Positions 1 through 7,507 of a stretch of DNA of 56,199 nucleotides are shown here, piece by piece; position 1 is the stretch's first letter, and each line of letters begins with the position of its first letter. The notes beneath the pieces were generated by a model. It was not told the DNA's origin. It was given only the letters and a program-made list of their open reading frames with translations, and did not search any database. The DNA is from Planotetraspora mira (GTDB lineage Bacteria > Actinomycetota > Actinomycetes > Streptosporangiales > Streptosporangiaceae). The stretch lies in NCBI RefSeq assembly GCF_016863275.1, contig NZ_BOOO01000011.1, forward strand, positions 1-56,199, written 5' to 3'. The translations under genes were made by a program, and so were the position numbers.

Positions 1-54
1 GCGTGATCATGCACACCTCCGGAGAGATTGCACCTGACCGGCGGCGATGTCGCC

Positions 55-127
55 CGTGATCATGCACAGGTTCGGCCATTGAGTGGTTGAGCTGCGCGAA
101 CGCGATCCGTGATCATGCACAGGTTCG
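55..127 (+). repeat. Left arm of 73-bp inverted repeat
   Basis: This arm pairs with 400-472. The first 43 bases (55-97) are an exact inverted copy of 430-472. Bases 98-106 differ from their partner at three positions, and 107-127 match again apart from the outermost base. Each arm contains two motif units and the segment between them. Confidence 0.9.
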
Positions 128-399
128 TGGTTTTCCCGGATGACCTGGGGAAATTCTCCGCGTGATCATGCGCGCTTTCGTGGAAGCACGTGCGGGCCAG
201 GGCGTATGTGGTGCGTGATCATGCACTGGCTCCGGGTCGGCGATGCGTGCGAGATCTGATTATGTGTGATCAGACCGTGGGGACGCCTTGGACGCTGTCG
301 GTGCATGATCACGGAACGCGTGTTACCAGCTCAGGTGGGCGCTCGCCGAATCTGCGCATGATCACGCCTGGCATCTTTCCTGGTCAGTTCGCTGATGTA

Positions 400-472
400 C
401 GAACCTGTGCATGATCACGAATTGTGTTTGCGCAGCTCAACCACTCAATGGCCGAACCTGTGCATGATCACG
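400..472 (-). repeat. Right arm of 73-bp inverted repeat
   Basis: Inverted partner of 55-127. The three internal differences (421-429) all read T where the left arm predicts C on this strand. The arms are 272 bp apart, and the space between is filled by more diverged mirrored units. Confidence 0.9.
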
Positions 473-541
473 CTCGGGGTTGGGGCTGGTCGGTGGCACA
501 TTTCCGAACCTGTGCATGATCACGCCGGATGGGGTGGGGGG

Positions 542-1228
542 TTAGCGGAAGAGGATGTCCCAGTGGGTGGGTTCGTCGGCGTAGACGTCCAAGGCTGAGG
601 GGAGGCCGGGGGCCGGGGGCGGGCGGTAGAGGTCGGCGCCGTCTCCTCTGACCTTCCAGAAGCGGTACGTCTTGGTGATGAAGGAGTCGACGCACGTGTT
701 GTGCGCGATGTCGACCTTGAAGCCGTGCCTGTGGCTGAAATAGCCCCCCGCGTGGCCCTTCTCGGTCCCCCCGGTCACGATGATCGGGCATCCGCTTGAG
801 CGCTTCAGGTCGATGGCCTGCATGAGCGTGCCGTACCTGATGTCCTCCAGTGACGTGCAGGTGCGCCGGTCGGCGTCCACGCAGTGCCCGCTCGACTTCC
901 AGCCGAGGCCGGCGGACAGGAGGTCGTGCATGGCCTGTGTCTGGTTCATCCGCACGGCCGTGATGGAGGTGTCCCAGGTTCGGATCGTCGCGCTGAACGT
1001 GCCCACCAGCGACTCGGAGACGGCCGGTGGATCGGCCCCGAGAGGCAGCGACGGAGGTTGCGGCGCCTCGGCGGTCGACCGGGGGGCGCCCGCCGCGAGA
1101 GGGACCGAGCTGACCTTGGGCGTCGGCGTCCGGGAAACAGGTGTCGCCTCACTCGGTCGTGCGAGCAGGAGCAGTGCGAAGGTGCATGCCGCACCTGCCA
1201 GGACCGACCATGACGGATGTATGCCCAT
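542..1228 (-). CDS. Secreted M15-like (VanY/VanX-type) peptidase-fold protein
   Basis: A 228-residue protein with an N-terminal signal sequence (MGIHPSWSVLAGAAC, then a Leu-rich core ending near SEATP), a Pro/Ser-rich linker, and a C-terminal domain. Two motifs fit the zinc site of M15 D-Ala-D-Ala peptidases: SHRHGFKVD, matching H-x-x-G-x-x-x-D, and EPTHW near the C-terminus, matching the ExxHW element. It has conserved Cys residues (GHCVD, RTCTS, SGCP, NTCVD) that could form disulfides outside the cell. I chose the ATG at 1228 because GGGGAG lies just upstream and the signal peptide starts there; a longer reading from 1411 adds a non-secretory leader. It could be a peptidoglycan-trimming enzyme or a non-enzymatic relative. 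It is divergent from the TetR gene and ends beside the repeat array. Confidence 0.75.
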   Translation of the reverse strand: MGIHPSWSVLAGAACTFALLLLARPSEATPVSRTPTPKVSSVPLAAGAPRSTAEAPQPPSLPLGADPPAVSESLVGTFSATIRTWDTSITAVRMNQTQAMHDLLSAGLGWKSSGHCVDADRRTCTSLEDIRYGTLMQAIDLKRSSGCPIIVTGGTEKGHAGGYFSHRHGFKVDIAHNTCVDSFITKTYRFWKVRGDGADLYRPPPAPGLPSALDVYADEPTHWDILFR

Positions 1229-1354
1229 GTGCTCCCCGATGGCTGTTCGCCTGTTCGTGACGGGGGAGCTCGCCATGATGATCGATGCCACGTTCCGGGC
1301 GCGGTCATTCCTGCCAGAGGCCGGAATTTGCCGGTGACCGTCGATCATGTGGAT

Positions 1355-1365
1355 GGTCCATGACC
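1355..1365. promoter_or_regulatory. Small inverted repeat upstream of TetR gene
   Basis: GGTC-CAT-GACC is a perfect inverted repeat about 20 bp before the -10 of the TetR gene, with a second small palindrome CGGTGACCG at 1332-1340. Both lie in the divergent intergenic region and are candidate operators (inference). Confidence 0.35.
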
Positions 1366-1383
1366 GGACACGGGTGAAAGCCG

Positions 1384-1389
1384 TACAGT
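1384..1389 (+). promoter_or_regulatory. -10 element of a leaderless promoter
   Basis: TACAGT is followed by six bases and then the GTG start at 1396, with no Shine-Dalgarno sequence. This is the usual layout of leaderless actinobacterial genes. Confidence 0.55.
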
Positions 1390-1395
1390 GACGAA

Positions 1396-2043
1396 GTGGC
1401 CGAGAAGACACGCCAGCTGATCGTCGATACGGCCCTTCGGCTGTTCAAGGAGCGCGGTTTCGAGGCGACGACCATGCGTGCGATCGCCGCAGAAGCCGGC
1501 ATATCCGTGGGAAACGCCTACTACTACTTCGCGTCCAAGGAACAGCTCGTCCAGGCCTACTACGACCGGGCCCAGGCGGAGCACGAGGCGGCCTGCTGCG
1601 AGGTGCTGGCGGCCGAACGGTCCTTCGCCGGACGGCTCGGCGGTGTGCTCCGGGAATGGGTGCGGATCTCGGAGCCCTACCACGAGTTCGCCGTGAAGTT
1701 CTTCAAGCACGCGGCCGAGCCCACCAATCCGCTGAGCCCCTTCAGCCCGGAGTCGGCGCCCGCTCGCGAGTCGGCGATCGGCATCTACCGCCAGGTGGTC
1801 GACGGCTCGGAGAACCGCATCGACTCGGCGCTGCGCGAAGAGCTGCCCGAACTGCTCTGGTTGTTGTCGATGGGCATCGTGCTCTTCTGGGTCCACGACA
1901 CCTCGCCCGAGTGCGAGCGCACCTACCGCCTGATCGACCGTACGGTCTCCCTGGTGGACAGGCTCGTCGCCTTGTCGTACCTGCCGGGTATCCGAGGGGT
2001 GACCAGGGATTTCATCGACGTGGTCCGAGAGCTGCGGGCATGA
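1396..2043 (+). CDS. TetR/AcrR family transcriptional regulator
   Basis: A 215-residue regulator. The N-terminal helix-turn-helix (about residues 5-52) has the family signature: ALRLFKERGFEATTMRAIA, then GISVGNAYYYFASKEQL. The C-terminal part (55-215) is the ligand-binding helical domain and is not specific enough to name a ligand. The GTG start follows a -10-like TACAGT by six bases, suggesting a leaderless mRNA. It lies 59 bp upstream of the LLM oxidoreductase on the same strand, so it may control that gene, itself, or the divergent M15-like gene. Confidence 0.93.
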   Translation: MAEKTRQLIVDTALRLFKERGFEATTMRAIAAEAGISVGNAYYYFASKEQLVQAYYDRAQAEHEAACCEVLAAERSFAGRLGGVLREWVRISEPYHEFAVKFFKHAAEPTNPLSPFSPESAPARESAIGIYRQVVDGSENRIDSALREELPELLWLLSMGIVLFWVHDTSPECERTYRLIDRTVSLVDRLVALSYLPGIRGVTRDFIDVVRELRA

Positions 2044-2102
2044 TCCGCCAGGCATACCGGCCGGTTGGTAAGGTCAGCTGAAAACGACGTAAAGAGGTGG
2101 CC

Positions 2103-3062
2103 GTGGACCGCTGGGGCATCACGATTCCTTTCTTCGACGAGACGCTGAACGAGTCCAGGTCCCTCATCGCGGAGTTGCCCGAGTTGGGTTACACCGACGC
2201 GTGGTCGGCCGAGGTGAACGGCGCCGACGGATTCGTCCCGCTCGCCCTGGCCGCGGAATGGGCGCCCTCCCTCCGTCTCGGCAGTGCCATCGTGCCGGTG
2301 TCGACGCGAGGGCCCGGCCTGCTCGCCATGTCCGCGGCGACGATCGCCGATCTGGCACCCGGGCGGTTCGTCCTCGGAATCGGAGCGTCGTCGCCCGCGA
2401 TCGTGGAGCGCTGGAACGCCGGAGTGTTCGTCAAGCCGTACGCGCGGACCCGCGACACGCTGCGGTTCCTGCGTGCCGCGCTGGCGGGGGAGAAGGTCTC
2501 CGAGCACTACGAGACCTTCGAGGTGAAGGGATTCCGGCTGGAGCGGGCGCCGGCGGTGCCGCCGAAGATCGTGCTGGCCGCGCTGCGTCCCGGCATGTTG
2601 CACCTGGCCGCCCGGGAGGCGGACGGCGCGATCACCAATTGGGTCTCGCCTCAGGACGTACGGAAGGTCCGGGCCGAGCTCGGAGAGCGGACCGAGCTGA
2701 TCGCGCGCCTGTTCGTGATGGTCAGCGAGGACGCCGTCAGGGTGCGGGAGGTCGCACGGCGCATGCTCGCGGGCTACCTCACCGTCCCGGTGTACGCCGC
2801 CTTCCACGAATGGCTCGGCAGGGGCGAGGTGCTGCGGCCGATGCACGAGGCGTGGGCGGCAGGTGATCGGCAGGCCGCGGTGAAGGCGATCCCCGACGAG
2901 GTCGTCGACGACCTGATCGTGCACGGCGATGCGGCCACCTGCCGGGCCCGCATCAGGGAGTATGTGGCCAACGGCCTGGACACCCCCGTCCTCGCGCCGC
3001 TTTCCGGTGGAGACGTCCCGCTCGACCAGGCGGTACGGGAGTTGGCGCCGACGCTGGAGTAG
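2103..3062 (+). CDS. LLM-class F420-dependent oxidoreductase
   Basis: A 319-residue luciferase-like TIM-barrel protein. It shows the family pattern: an N-terminal GITIPF strand, the segment WAPSLRLGSAIVPVSTRGP, then LAPGRFVLGIGASSP for cofactor binding, and a C-terminal EYVANGLDTPVLAPL strand. Homologues use coenzyme F420 and act on varied substrates; the substrate here cannot be read from sequence. AGAGG at 2093-2097 sits five bases before the GTG at 2103, so I prefer this start to the GTG at 2097. It probably follows the TetR gene in one unit. Confidence 0.9.
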   Translation: MDRWGITIPFFDETLNESRSLIAELPELGYTDAWSAEVNGADGFVPLALAAEWAPSLRLGSAIVPVSTRGPGLLAMSAATIADLAPGRFVLGIGASSPAIVERWNAGVFVKPYARTRDTLRFLRAALAGEKVSEHYETFEVKGFRLERAPAVPPKIVLAALRPGMLHLAAREADGAITNWVSPQDVRKVRAELGERTELIARLFVMVSEDAVRVREVARRMLAGYLTVPVYAAFHEWLGRGEVLRPMHEAWAAGDRQAAVKAIPDEVVDDLIVHGDAATCRARIREYVANGLDTPVLAPLSGGDVPLDQAVRELAPTLE

Positions 3063-3129
3063 CGCTCCACCACAGGAGCCCCACACGTGAGCCCCGACCC
3101 GGGGACGCCGACGAGACACGGAGGCAGGG

Positions 3130-4137
3130 ATGCGGAGGATCTCGGCTCTCCTGGTGGCGGTGGGCGTCGCGATGACCGCGTGCTCGCCGCCCGCTCCCGA
3201 ACGGCCGAAGCCCTCGCCGGTGCAGGCGGCGCGATCCGTCACCGGTCGGCCGTCCACAGGCTGTGGACAGCCGCCGCCCACCGGCGGCAGGAACCAGGTG
3301 ACCGTCCACGGGACGCGCCTCGACTACCTGCTGAGCATGCCCGCGGGCTTCACCAACACGGCGCCGGCGCCCGTCATCCTCGACTTCCACGGGCTGGGAT
3401 CCGACGCCGCACAGGAGAACGCGTATACGCGCCTGTCGATCGCCGGAGCGAACCTGGGCTATGTCGTCGTGACCCCCGAGACCGCGTCCGGCCTGGCGGG
3501 CTGGATCATCCCGGGCTTCGGCGGGGCCGCCGGGGCCCGGCCGGGTGACCAGGAGATCGAGGTGAAGGCGGCCGCGGCGCTGCTCGACCACATCGAGGCG
3601 AGCCTGTGCGTCGACCGTACGCGGGAGTTCGCCGCCGGCATGTCGAACGGCGCGGGAATGGCCGCCGCGCTCGTCTGCGGCCTCCATGGACGGCTCGCGG
3701 CGGTCGCGCCCGTCAGCGGCATCACGATCGCGAAGCCCTGTGCCCGCCCCACGCCCACCACGATCATCACCTTCCACGGGACGGCCGATCGGGTCGTGCC
3801 GTTCGACGGGGGGCAGGTGGGCCTGCCCGCCCGGATCGGCGGAGTCGAGGTGCCCGCGTGGCTGCGCGACGCGCGCCTTCCCTCGTTCGACACGACCGTC
3901 GACCGTTGGACGGAGTCGATGGGCTGCGGCCAGGGAACGCGGAGTGAGCCCGCCGGTGACGTCGTCCTGCGGACATTCCGCTGCGCCGGCGGCGCGACCG
4001 TCGAGGCGTACGTCGTCGAGGGCGGCGGTCACACCTGGCCCGGGGGCATCCCGCTGGCACGTCTCGGGAAGACCACGCGTCTCGACGCGACCGGACTCAT
4101 TCTGCGGGCCTTCACCCGGCACCCGGCGAAGCGGTAG
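3130..4137 (+). CDS. PHB depolymerase/LpqC-type esterase lipoprotein
   Basis: A 335-residue alpha/beta-hydrolase lipoprotein. The signal peptide ends in VGVAMTAC, a lipobox-like site with Cys18 as the lipidated residue, followed by a Pro-rich linker. The catalytic triad is visible: Ser172 in GMSNG, Asp220 in HGTADRVVPF and His301 in GGGHTWPGG. DFHGLGS (85-91) gives the oxyanion-hole segment. The family includes poly(3-hydroxybutyrate) depolymerases and feruloyl esterases; the real substrate is unknown. GGAGGCAGGG precedes the ATG. It probably sits on the outer face of the cell membrane. A hairpin at 4168-4202 follows the gene. Confidence 0.9.
   Translation: MRRISALLVAVGVAMTACSPPAPERPKPSPVQAARSVTGRPSTGCGQPPPTGGRNQVTVHGTRLDYLLSMPAGFTNTAPAPVILDFHGLGSDAAQENAYTRLSIAGANLGYVVVTPETASGLAGWIIPGFGGAAGARPGDQEIEVKAAAALLDHIEASLCVDRTREFAAGMSNGAGMAAALVCGLHGRLAAVAPVSGITIAKPCARPTPTTIITFHGTADRVVPFDGGQVGLPARIGGVEVPAWLRDARLPSFDTTVDRWTESMGCGQGTRSEPAGDVVLRTFRCAGGATVEAYVVEGGGHTWPGGIPLARLGKTTRLDATGLILRAFTRHPAKR
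3252..3268. other. Perfect palindrome of DnaA-box-like halves inside CDS
   Basis: GTCCACAG-G-CTGTGGAC inside the linker codons of the esterase gene. Each half resembles the actinobacterial DnaA box TTGTCCACA in its last six to seven bases. It may be chance. Confidence 0.4.
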
Positions 4138-4167
4138 CAAGCATTTTAGGAGCTCATATCTCGGGAT

Positions 4168-4202
4168 GACCTTCGACTGAGGCCGAGACGCACTCGAAGG
4201 TC
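4168..4202 (+). terminator. Hairpin after esterase gene
   Basis: GACCTTCGA pairs with TCGAAGGTC over a 17-base loop, 31 bp after the stop codon. There is no long T tract, as is usual in actinobacteria. Confidence 0.5.
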
Positions 4203-4347
4203 TTCCAAGACGCAACACCTCATTCTCGCCCCTGTTACACTCGATGCCACGGTAATGCGCCATGGAATATGAATGAATGTTCCATTCGGCTCGCTCGTTC
4301 CACCGTGTGACGAATTCGAGAGTTCTCGCTTCCCGGGAATGGGTCAA

Positions 4348-4872
4348 ATGGCAAAGGTTTCTCTGAGGCCGGTCCGTGATGAGGATGTGTCACTGTTCGA
4401 AGCCGAGATCTCAACTCCCGAAGGGGCGGGAGAGCATGCGTGGTTCGGATATCGCTCGTTCAACGGAATGAGAACGAAGATAGCCGAAGAGGGGCTTTTG
4501 GGGCCCGACTTGGGTGGACTCACGGTTGAGGCGGACGGTTCCGTGGCGGGCTGGGTGACCTGGCTGAAACACTATTGGGGACCTGAGATCACTTCGTGGA
4601 GCTGGTCCATCGGCATCACGATATTCGCTGCCTTCCGAGGGCGTGGCATCGGCACGGAAACACAGATCCAGTTGACCGAATACTTGTTCTTGCACACACG
4701 GGCTGAGCGTATTCAGGCGTTCACCGATGCCGACAACCGTGCCGAGCAGCGTGCACTGGAGAAGGCCGGGTTCCAGCGAGAAGGAGTGATACGAAATGCG
4801 CAGTGGCGAATGGGCGGCTGGCACGACCAGTGGCTTTATTCGATACTGCGGGAGAATTTCAACGACAAATAG
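4348..4872 (+). CDS. GNAT family N-acetyltransferase
   Basis: A 174-residue GNAT protein starting MAKVSLRPVRDEDVSLFE. Motif A with the acetyl-CoA pyrophosphate loop is seen at AAFRGRGIGTETQIQL (R/Q-x-x-G-x-G/A), followed by the beta-5 region RIQAFTDADNRAEQRALEKAGF, typical of RimJ/RimL-like enzymes acting on protein N-termini or small amines. The start is uncertain: ATGs exist at 4273, 4339 and 4348, and I took the one where family homology begins. Base composition is lower in GC than surrounding genes (35 of 60 bases in 4801-4860 are G or C), which suggests recent acquisition. Confidence 0.88.
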   Translation: MAKVSLRPVRDEDVSLFEAEISTPEGAGEHAWFGYRSFNGMRTKIAEEGLLGPDLGGLTVEADGSVAGWVTWLKHYWGPEITSWSWSIGITIFAAFRGRGIGTETQIQLTEYLFLHTRAERIQAFTDADNRAEQRALEKAGFQREGVIRNAQWRMGGWHDQWLYSILRENFNDK

Positions 4873-4893
4873 GAGGGACGCCTCCCGGGGTGC

Positions 4894-5658
4894 TCACGCC
4901 CGGGGGTTCCTGGTACGGAAGGCCTTTATCGCGTCTTCCGTGACGCTGGGCAGACGATGCATGAAAGGGAACGTACGTTCATGTATGTCTCCCAGTCCGT
5001 CCATGACCTGAATTCTCACATCGAATCTCTCTAATTCCGCAAGTCCTCTGATGGTGAACCACGCGAACCTGCCGCCCTCCTTGTAGCTCGAGGCAGGTGG
5101 GACGGGGGCACCCTTCGTGTTCCATCGAAGAAAATAGTCTTCGCCGTCCTTCAGGCCACGCGAACGCAGTTGATCGTTGACCACGGCCAAAGGCACCCAG
5201 GAGCGCGAGTCGTTCATATCGAGTCGTCCGGCGTCCTCGTCGCCTTTGAATTCGACGTAATACTCGAATCTCTCGACCACGACCGTTCCCGGCCCCGCGT
5301 TGAACAACCAGAATCGCCATTGATCACTGTCCGGCTTGAACAGCCCGTCGGCATCGTCGATGGAAAAGCCGATGACCGGGCGCAGGACCCGGGCATATTG
5401 AAGACGAGCGATGAGGAGTCCGGTCGCCAGCACAAGGATGTTCGCAGTGGTCGACGTGTCCACCATGCTGAATCTGAACGGCCAGGACGTGAGCGATTTC
5501 TGGTCCATGTTGTGGCGGACGACTTCCCATATCAAATTGAAGGCGAATATCGCGATGGCGATCACGGGAAAGACGAAGAACAATCGCGAACGACGGATGG
5601 TTCTCTGGGCCCCGAATTCGTCATCTCCGGCCTGAGGCGACGGAGAGGTCTTGGCCAT
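4894..5658 (-). CDS. Two-TM membrane protein of unknown function
   Basis: A 254-residue protein. Two hydrophobic segments lie near the N-terminus (LFFVFPVIAIAIFAFNLIW and TTANILVLATGLLIARL), followed by a soluble domain of about 165 residues that looks beta-rich and contains FNAGPGTVVVERFEYYVEF. The layout resembles small bacterial membrane proteins with a cytoplasmic or external beta domain, but I do not recognise a family. The ATG at 5658 has AAGGGG six bases upstream and is preferred to the TTG at 5676. It converges with the GNAT gene (21 bp between stops) and shares its lower GC. Confidence 0.75.
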   Translation of the reverse strand: MAKTSPSPQAGDDEFGAQRTIRRSRLFFVFPVIAIAIFAFNLIWEVVRHNMDQKSLTSWPFRFSMVDTSTTANILVLATGLLIARLQYARVLRPVIGFSIDDADGLFKPDSDQWRFWLFNAGPGTVVVERFEYYVEFKGDEDAGRLDMNDSRSWVPLAVVNDQLRSRGLKDGEDYFLRWNTKGAPVPPASSYKEGGRFAWFTIRGLAELERFDVRIQVMDGLGDIHERTFPFMHRLPSVTEDAIKAFRTRNPRA

Positions 5659-6135
5659 CCAGGGCCCCTTTCGCAATGATCAGGATGGAGTGCCGACGCT
5701 GAAGCGTGCCCGAGGAACCTAGTAATCAAATAAGCACATGAGGCATATGCCGTCAATGTCGACAGTGCCCTCGCATCGCCCTGAGGTGGGCCTCGAGCGG
5801 GCGCTGAAAGCGATAAGGGCGTCCCAAAACGGCGCACGTCATCCGGCGTCGAATGATCGTTGGAGATTTTCCCAGATGACCGCTCGGGCTCACATGCGTT
5901 GGATGCGAGGCTCTTGTCGGTCTACTCAATGAGAATTCCGCACTCGTGGCCGCGCCCCACACGCCACTGCGTTGTCGACTGACCCTTCCCTCCGCCCCGG
6001 TCGCGCATCCATCGGTATTCACGCCTGCCGCGACGCAGCGCCCTGCCGGATGCTTCCTGCCGGCTGGAACCGCGCGAACGCCCGCGACGTTAAAGGGATG
6101 GCAAAGGGGGCAGTTCATCTCCTGGAGGTGGCGGC
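5659..6135. other. Gene-free region
   Basis: It holds the promoter of the membrane protein on the left and that of the DUF1232 gene on the right. The left 300 bases are relatively AT-rich. Short reading frames here lack ribosome sites and coding bias; I see no RNA gene or repeat. Confidence 0.5.
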
Positions 6136-6582
6136 ATGGCGAAGGCGGGACGTGCGGCGGCGACGTGGCGTGCGTATCAGGAGGTGTCCCGGCCCGGTTC
6201 GCCCGGCCTGATGGCGCGGGTCAGGGCGCTGCCCAGGATGATCCGCGGTTCCATGAGGGGCGACTACCCCGGACTCTCCCGGAGCAAGTTGGGGATGCTC
6301 GGCCTGGCGGTGGCCTACATCATCTCTCCGGTCGACGTGATCCCCGACTTCTTCATCGGCATCGGCATCGTCGACGACTTCGGCGTCTTCCTCTGGCTCA
6401 TGACCTCGCTGCTCGGTGCGAGCGGCCAGTACGTCCAGTGGGAGCGGGCTCGCATGTCCAGGGCCGGCGGCATCCCCAAGGGCGGAGTGCGCAGCCAGAG
6501 CGTGCACGACCAGAGCGTGCACGGCCATGATGTGCCCGGCCGCGGGACGACCAAGGGGAAGGGCCGCCGGGGGGTCCGCTAA
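6136..6582 (+). CDS. DUF1232 (YkvA-like) membrane protein
   Basis: A 148-residue protein with the DUF1232 signature: LGLAVAYIISPVDVIPDF followed by GIGIVDDFGVFLWLMTSLL (about residues 56-95), a membrane hairpin with the conserved SPVDxIPDF turn. The C-terminal tail is basic and Gly-rich with a small repeat (QSVHDQSVHGHD). The ATG has a strong ribosome site (GGAGG seven bases upstream). The family has no firm function. It appears monocistronic and ends in a hairpin that includes its stop codon. Confidence 0.88.
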   Translation: MAKAGRAAATWRAYQEVSRPGSPGLMARVRALPRMIRGSMRGDYPGLSRSKLGMLGLAVAYIISPVDVIPDFFIGIGIVDDFGVFLWLMTSLLGASGQYVQWERARMSRAGGIPKGGVRSQSVHDQSVHGHDVPGRGTTKGKGRRGVR

Positions 6583-6589
6583 AACCCCC
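6570..6589 (+). terminator. GGGGGT/ACCCCC hairpin with T tract
   Basis: A six-base-pair GC stem, an eight-base loop containing the TAA stop of the DUF1232 gene, then TTT. Candidate intrinsic terminator overlapping the end of the gene. Confidence 0.5.
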
Positions 6590-6687
6590 TTTACGGGTCG
6601 GGTATTCTCGTAATCCTCGCTTTTGGTGCATTTGCGGCATCAGTGGCGAGAGTTGCCCGCCCCCGATCGAAGTGAGCCGTTCCCGCC

Positions 6688-7413
6688 ATGTCCGCACTTG
6701 CCCCGGCATCCACCATCGACTCCGCGCGTGCGGGCTGGGACGCCTGGCGGGCCGCAAGGCTCGCCTCGGTGACCGCGCCCACGGGCAACCTGGCTCTGGT
6801 CGAGACCCGCTGGCTGCCGTCCGGCACGGAGGTGTCCCTCGAGGAGGCGCTCGACGGCCGGCCGGACAGCGTGACGGCCACCCGACTGGAGCGCAGGCAC
6901 ATCGGGACCGGCGAGCCCGAGCGGGGCATTCGCCTCTGGGACGCGGACTCTGCGGCGATCCGCCACTTCGACACCGTCGAGGTCTTCCCGTTCGCGCCCG
7001 AGTGGGTGATCGAGGCGACCTTCACACCGGTGTCCGAGGCGCGCGCGGTGCCCTTCGAGCACATCCGCGACAACGGCGGCACCCGTGACCTGGTGGTCCC
7101 CGGCGACATCACCTTCACTCTGAACGGCGCCTTCCACAACCTGAGCGCCTTCGACGACGACGGGACGTTGCTGCTGGTCTTCGGCGACCCGACCAACGGG
7201 CGGGTCACCTACGGAGGCGGCCGTTTCCTCCAGGTGCCCCGGGAGCCGGGCGCCGAGACGGTCGTCCTCGACTTCAACCAGGCCTATGTGCCGCCCTGTG
7301 GCTTCTCGATCCACTACAACTGTCCCCTTCCCCCGGCACAGAACCGCTTCGGCGTTCCCGTCGAGGCCGGCGAGAAGCTCCCCGTCTTCACCGGCGGTTT
7401 CCTTCCGCACTGA
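6688..7413 (+). CDS. DUF1684 family protein
   Basis: A 241-residue cytosolic protein with the DUF1684 hallmarks: FPFAPEWVIEATF in the middle, TFTLNGAFHNLSAFDD, then FLQVP and the C-terminal block LDFNQAYVPPCGFSIHYNCPLPP (split here over residues about 204-226) and the ending NRFGVPVEAGEKLP. No enzymatic role is established for this family. The ATG start fits the N-terminus of homologues. The stop codon lies in the first copy of an 11-bp tandem triplication. Confidence 0.88.
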   Translation: MSALAPASTIDSARAGWDAWRAARLASVTAPTGNLALVETRWLPSGTEVSLEEALDGRPDSVTATRLERRHIGTGEPERGIRLWDADSAAIRHFDTVEVFPFAPEWVIEATFTPVSEARAVPFEHIRDNGGTRDLVVPGDITFTLNGAFHNLSAFDDDGTLLLVFGDPTNGRVTYGGGRFLQVPREPGAETVVLDFNQAYVPPCGFSIHYNCPLPPAQNRFGVPVEAGEKLPVFTGGFLPH

Positions 7414-7437
7414 GGCCGCACTGAGGCCGCACTGAGG
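7405..7437. repeat. Three tandem copies of an 11-bp unit spanning a stop codon
   Basis: CCGCACTGAGG occurs three times head to tail. The first copy supplies the last residues and TGA stop of the DUF1684 gene. Confidence 0.9.
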
Positions 7438-7476
7438 AAGACCGTCCCCGCATTCCCTCGCACCACCCGCACGGCA

Positions 7477-7494
7477 GGCGGCCGCACGGCCGCC
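7477..7494 (+). promoter_or_regulatory. Leader hairpin just upstream of the binding-protein ribosome site
   Basis: GGCGGCC-GCAC-GGCCGCC is a perfect seven-base-pair hairpin that ends four bases before the AGGAG ribosome site of the transporter's first gene. It could end upstream transcripts or affect translation. Confidence 0.5.
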
Positions 7495-7507
7495 ACCAGG
7501 AGAAACA

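Larger units (their letters stand above)
2..525. repeat. 53-bp-period array of palindrome-centred motif, mirror-symmetric
   Basis: Eleven copies of TGATCA begin at 4, 57, 110, 163, 216, 267, 306, 359, 412, 465 and 517. Within each half the step is 53 bp, with one or two steps of 51-52. The left copies read CGTGATCATGCAC, often extended to CGTGATCATGCACAGGTTCG; the right copies read as the reverse complement, so the two halves mirror each other about position 264. The DNA between motifs differs from unit to unit except for a nearly exact inverted pair (units at 55 and 472). A 53-bp step is close to five helical turns, so the motifs would lie on one face of the DNA. No convincing gene lies here. 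The array may continue left of the window. Function is unknown. Confidence 0.9.

Noticed and set aside
2-525. CRISPR array
   Set aside because: The recurring block is only 13-20 bp and palindrome-centred, it changes orientation midway, two spacer-like segments are inverted copies of each other, and there are no cas genes nearby.
190-598. Small protein-coding genes inside the repeat array
   Set aside because: The frames simply read through the repeats, have no ribosome site and encode repeat-derived peptides.
4873-4910. Terminator between the GNAT gene and the membrane protein gene
   Set aside because: Only short overlapping GC palindromes (GGAGG/CCTCC and CCCGGG) are present and they overlap the end of the membrane protein gene.
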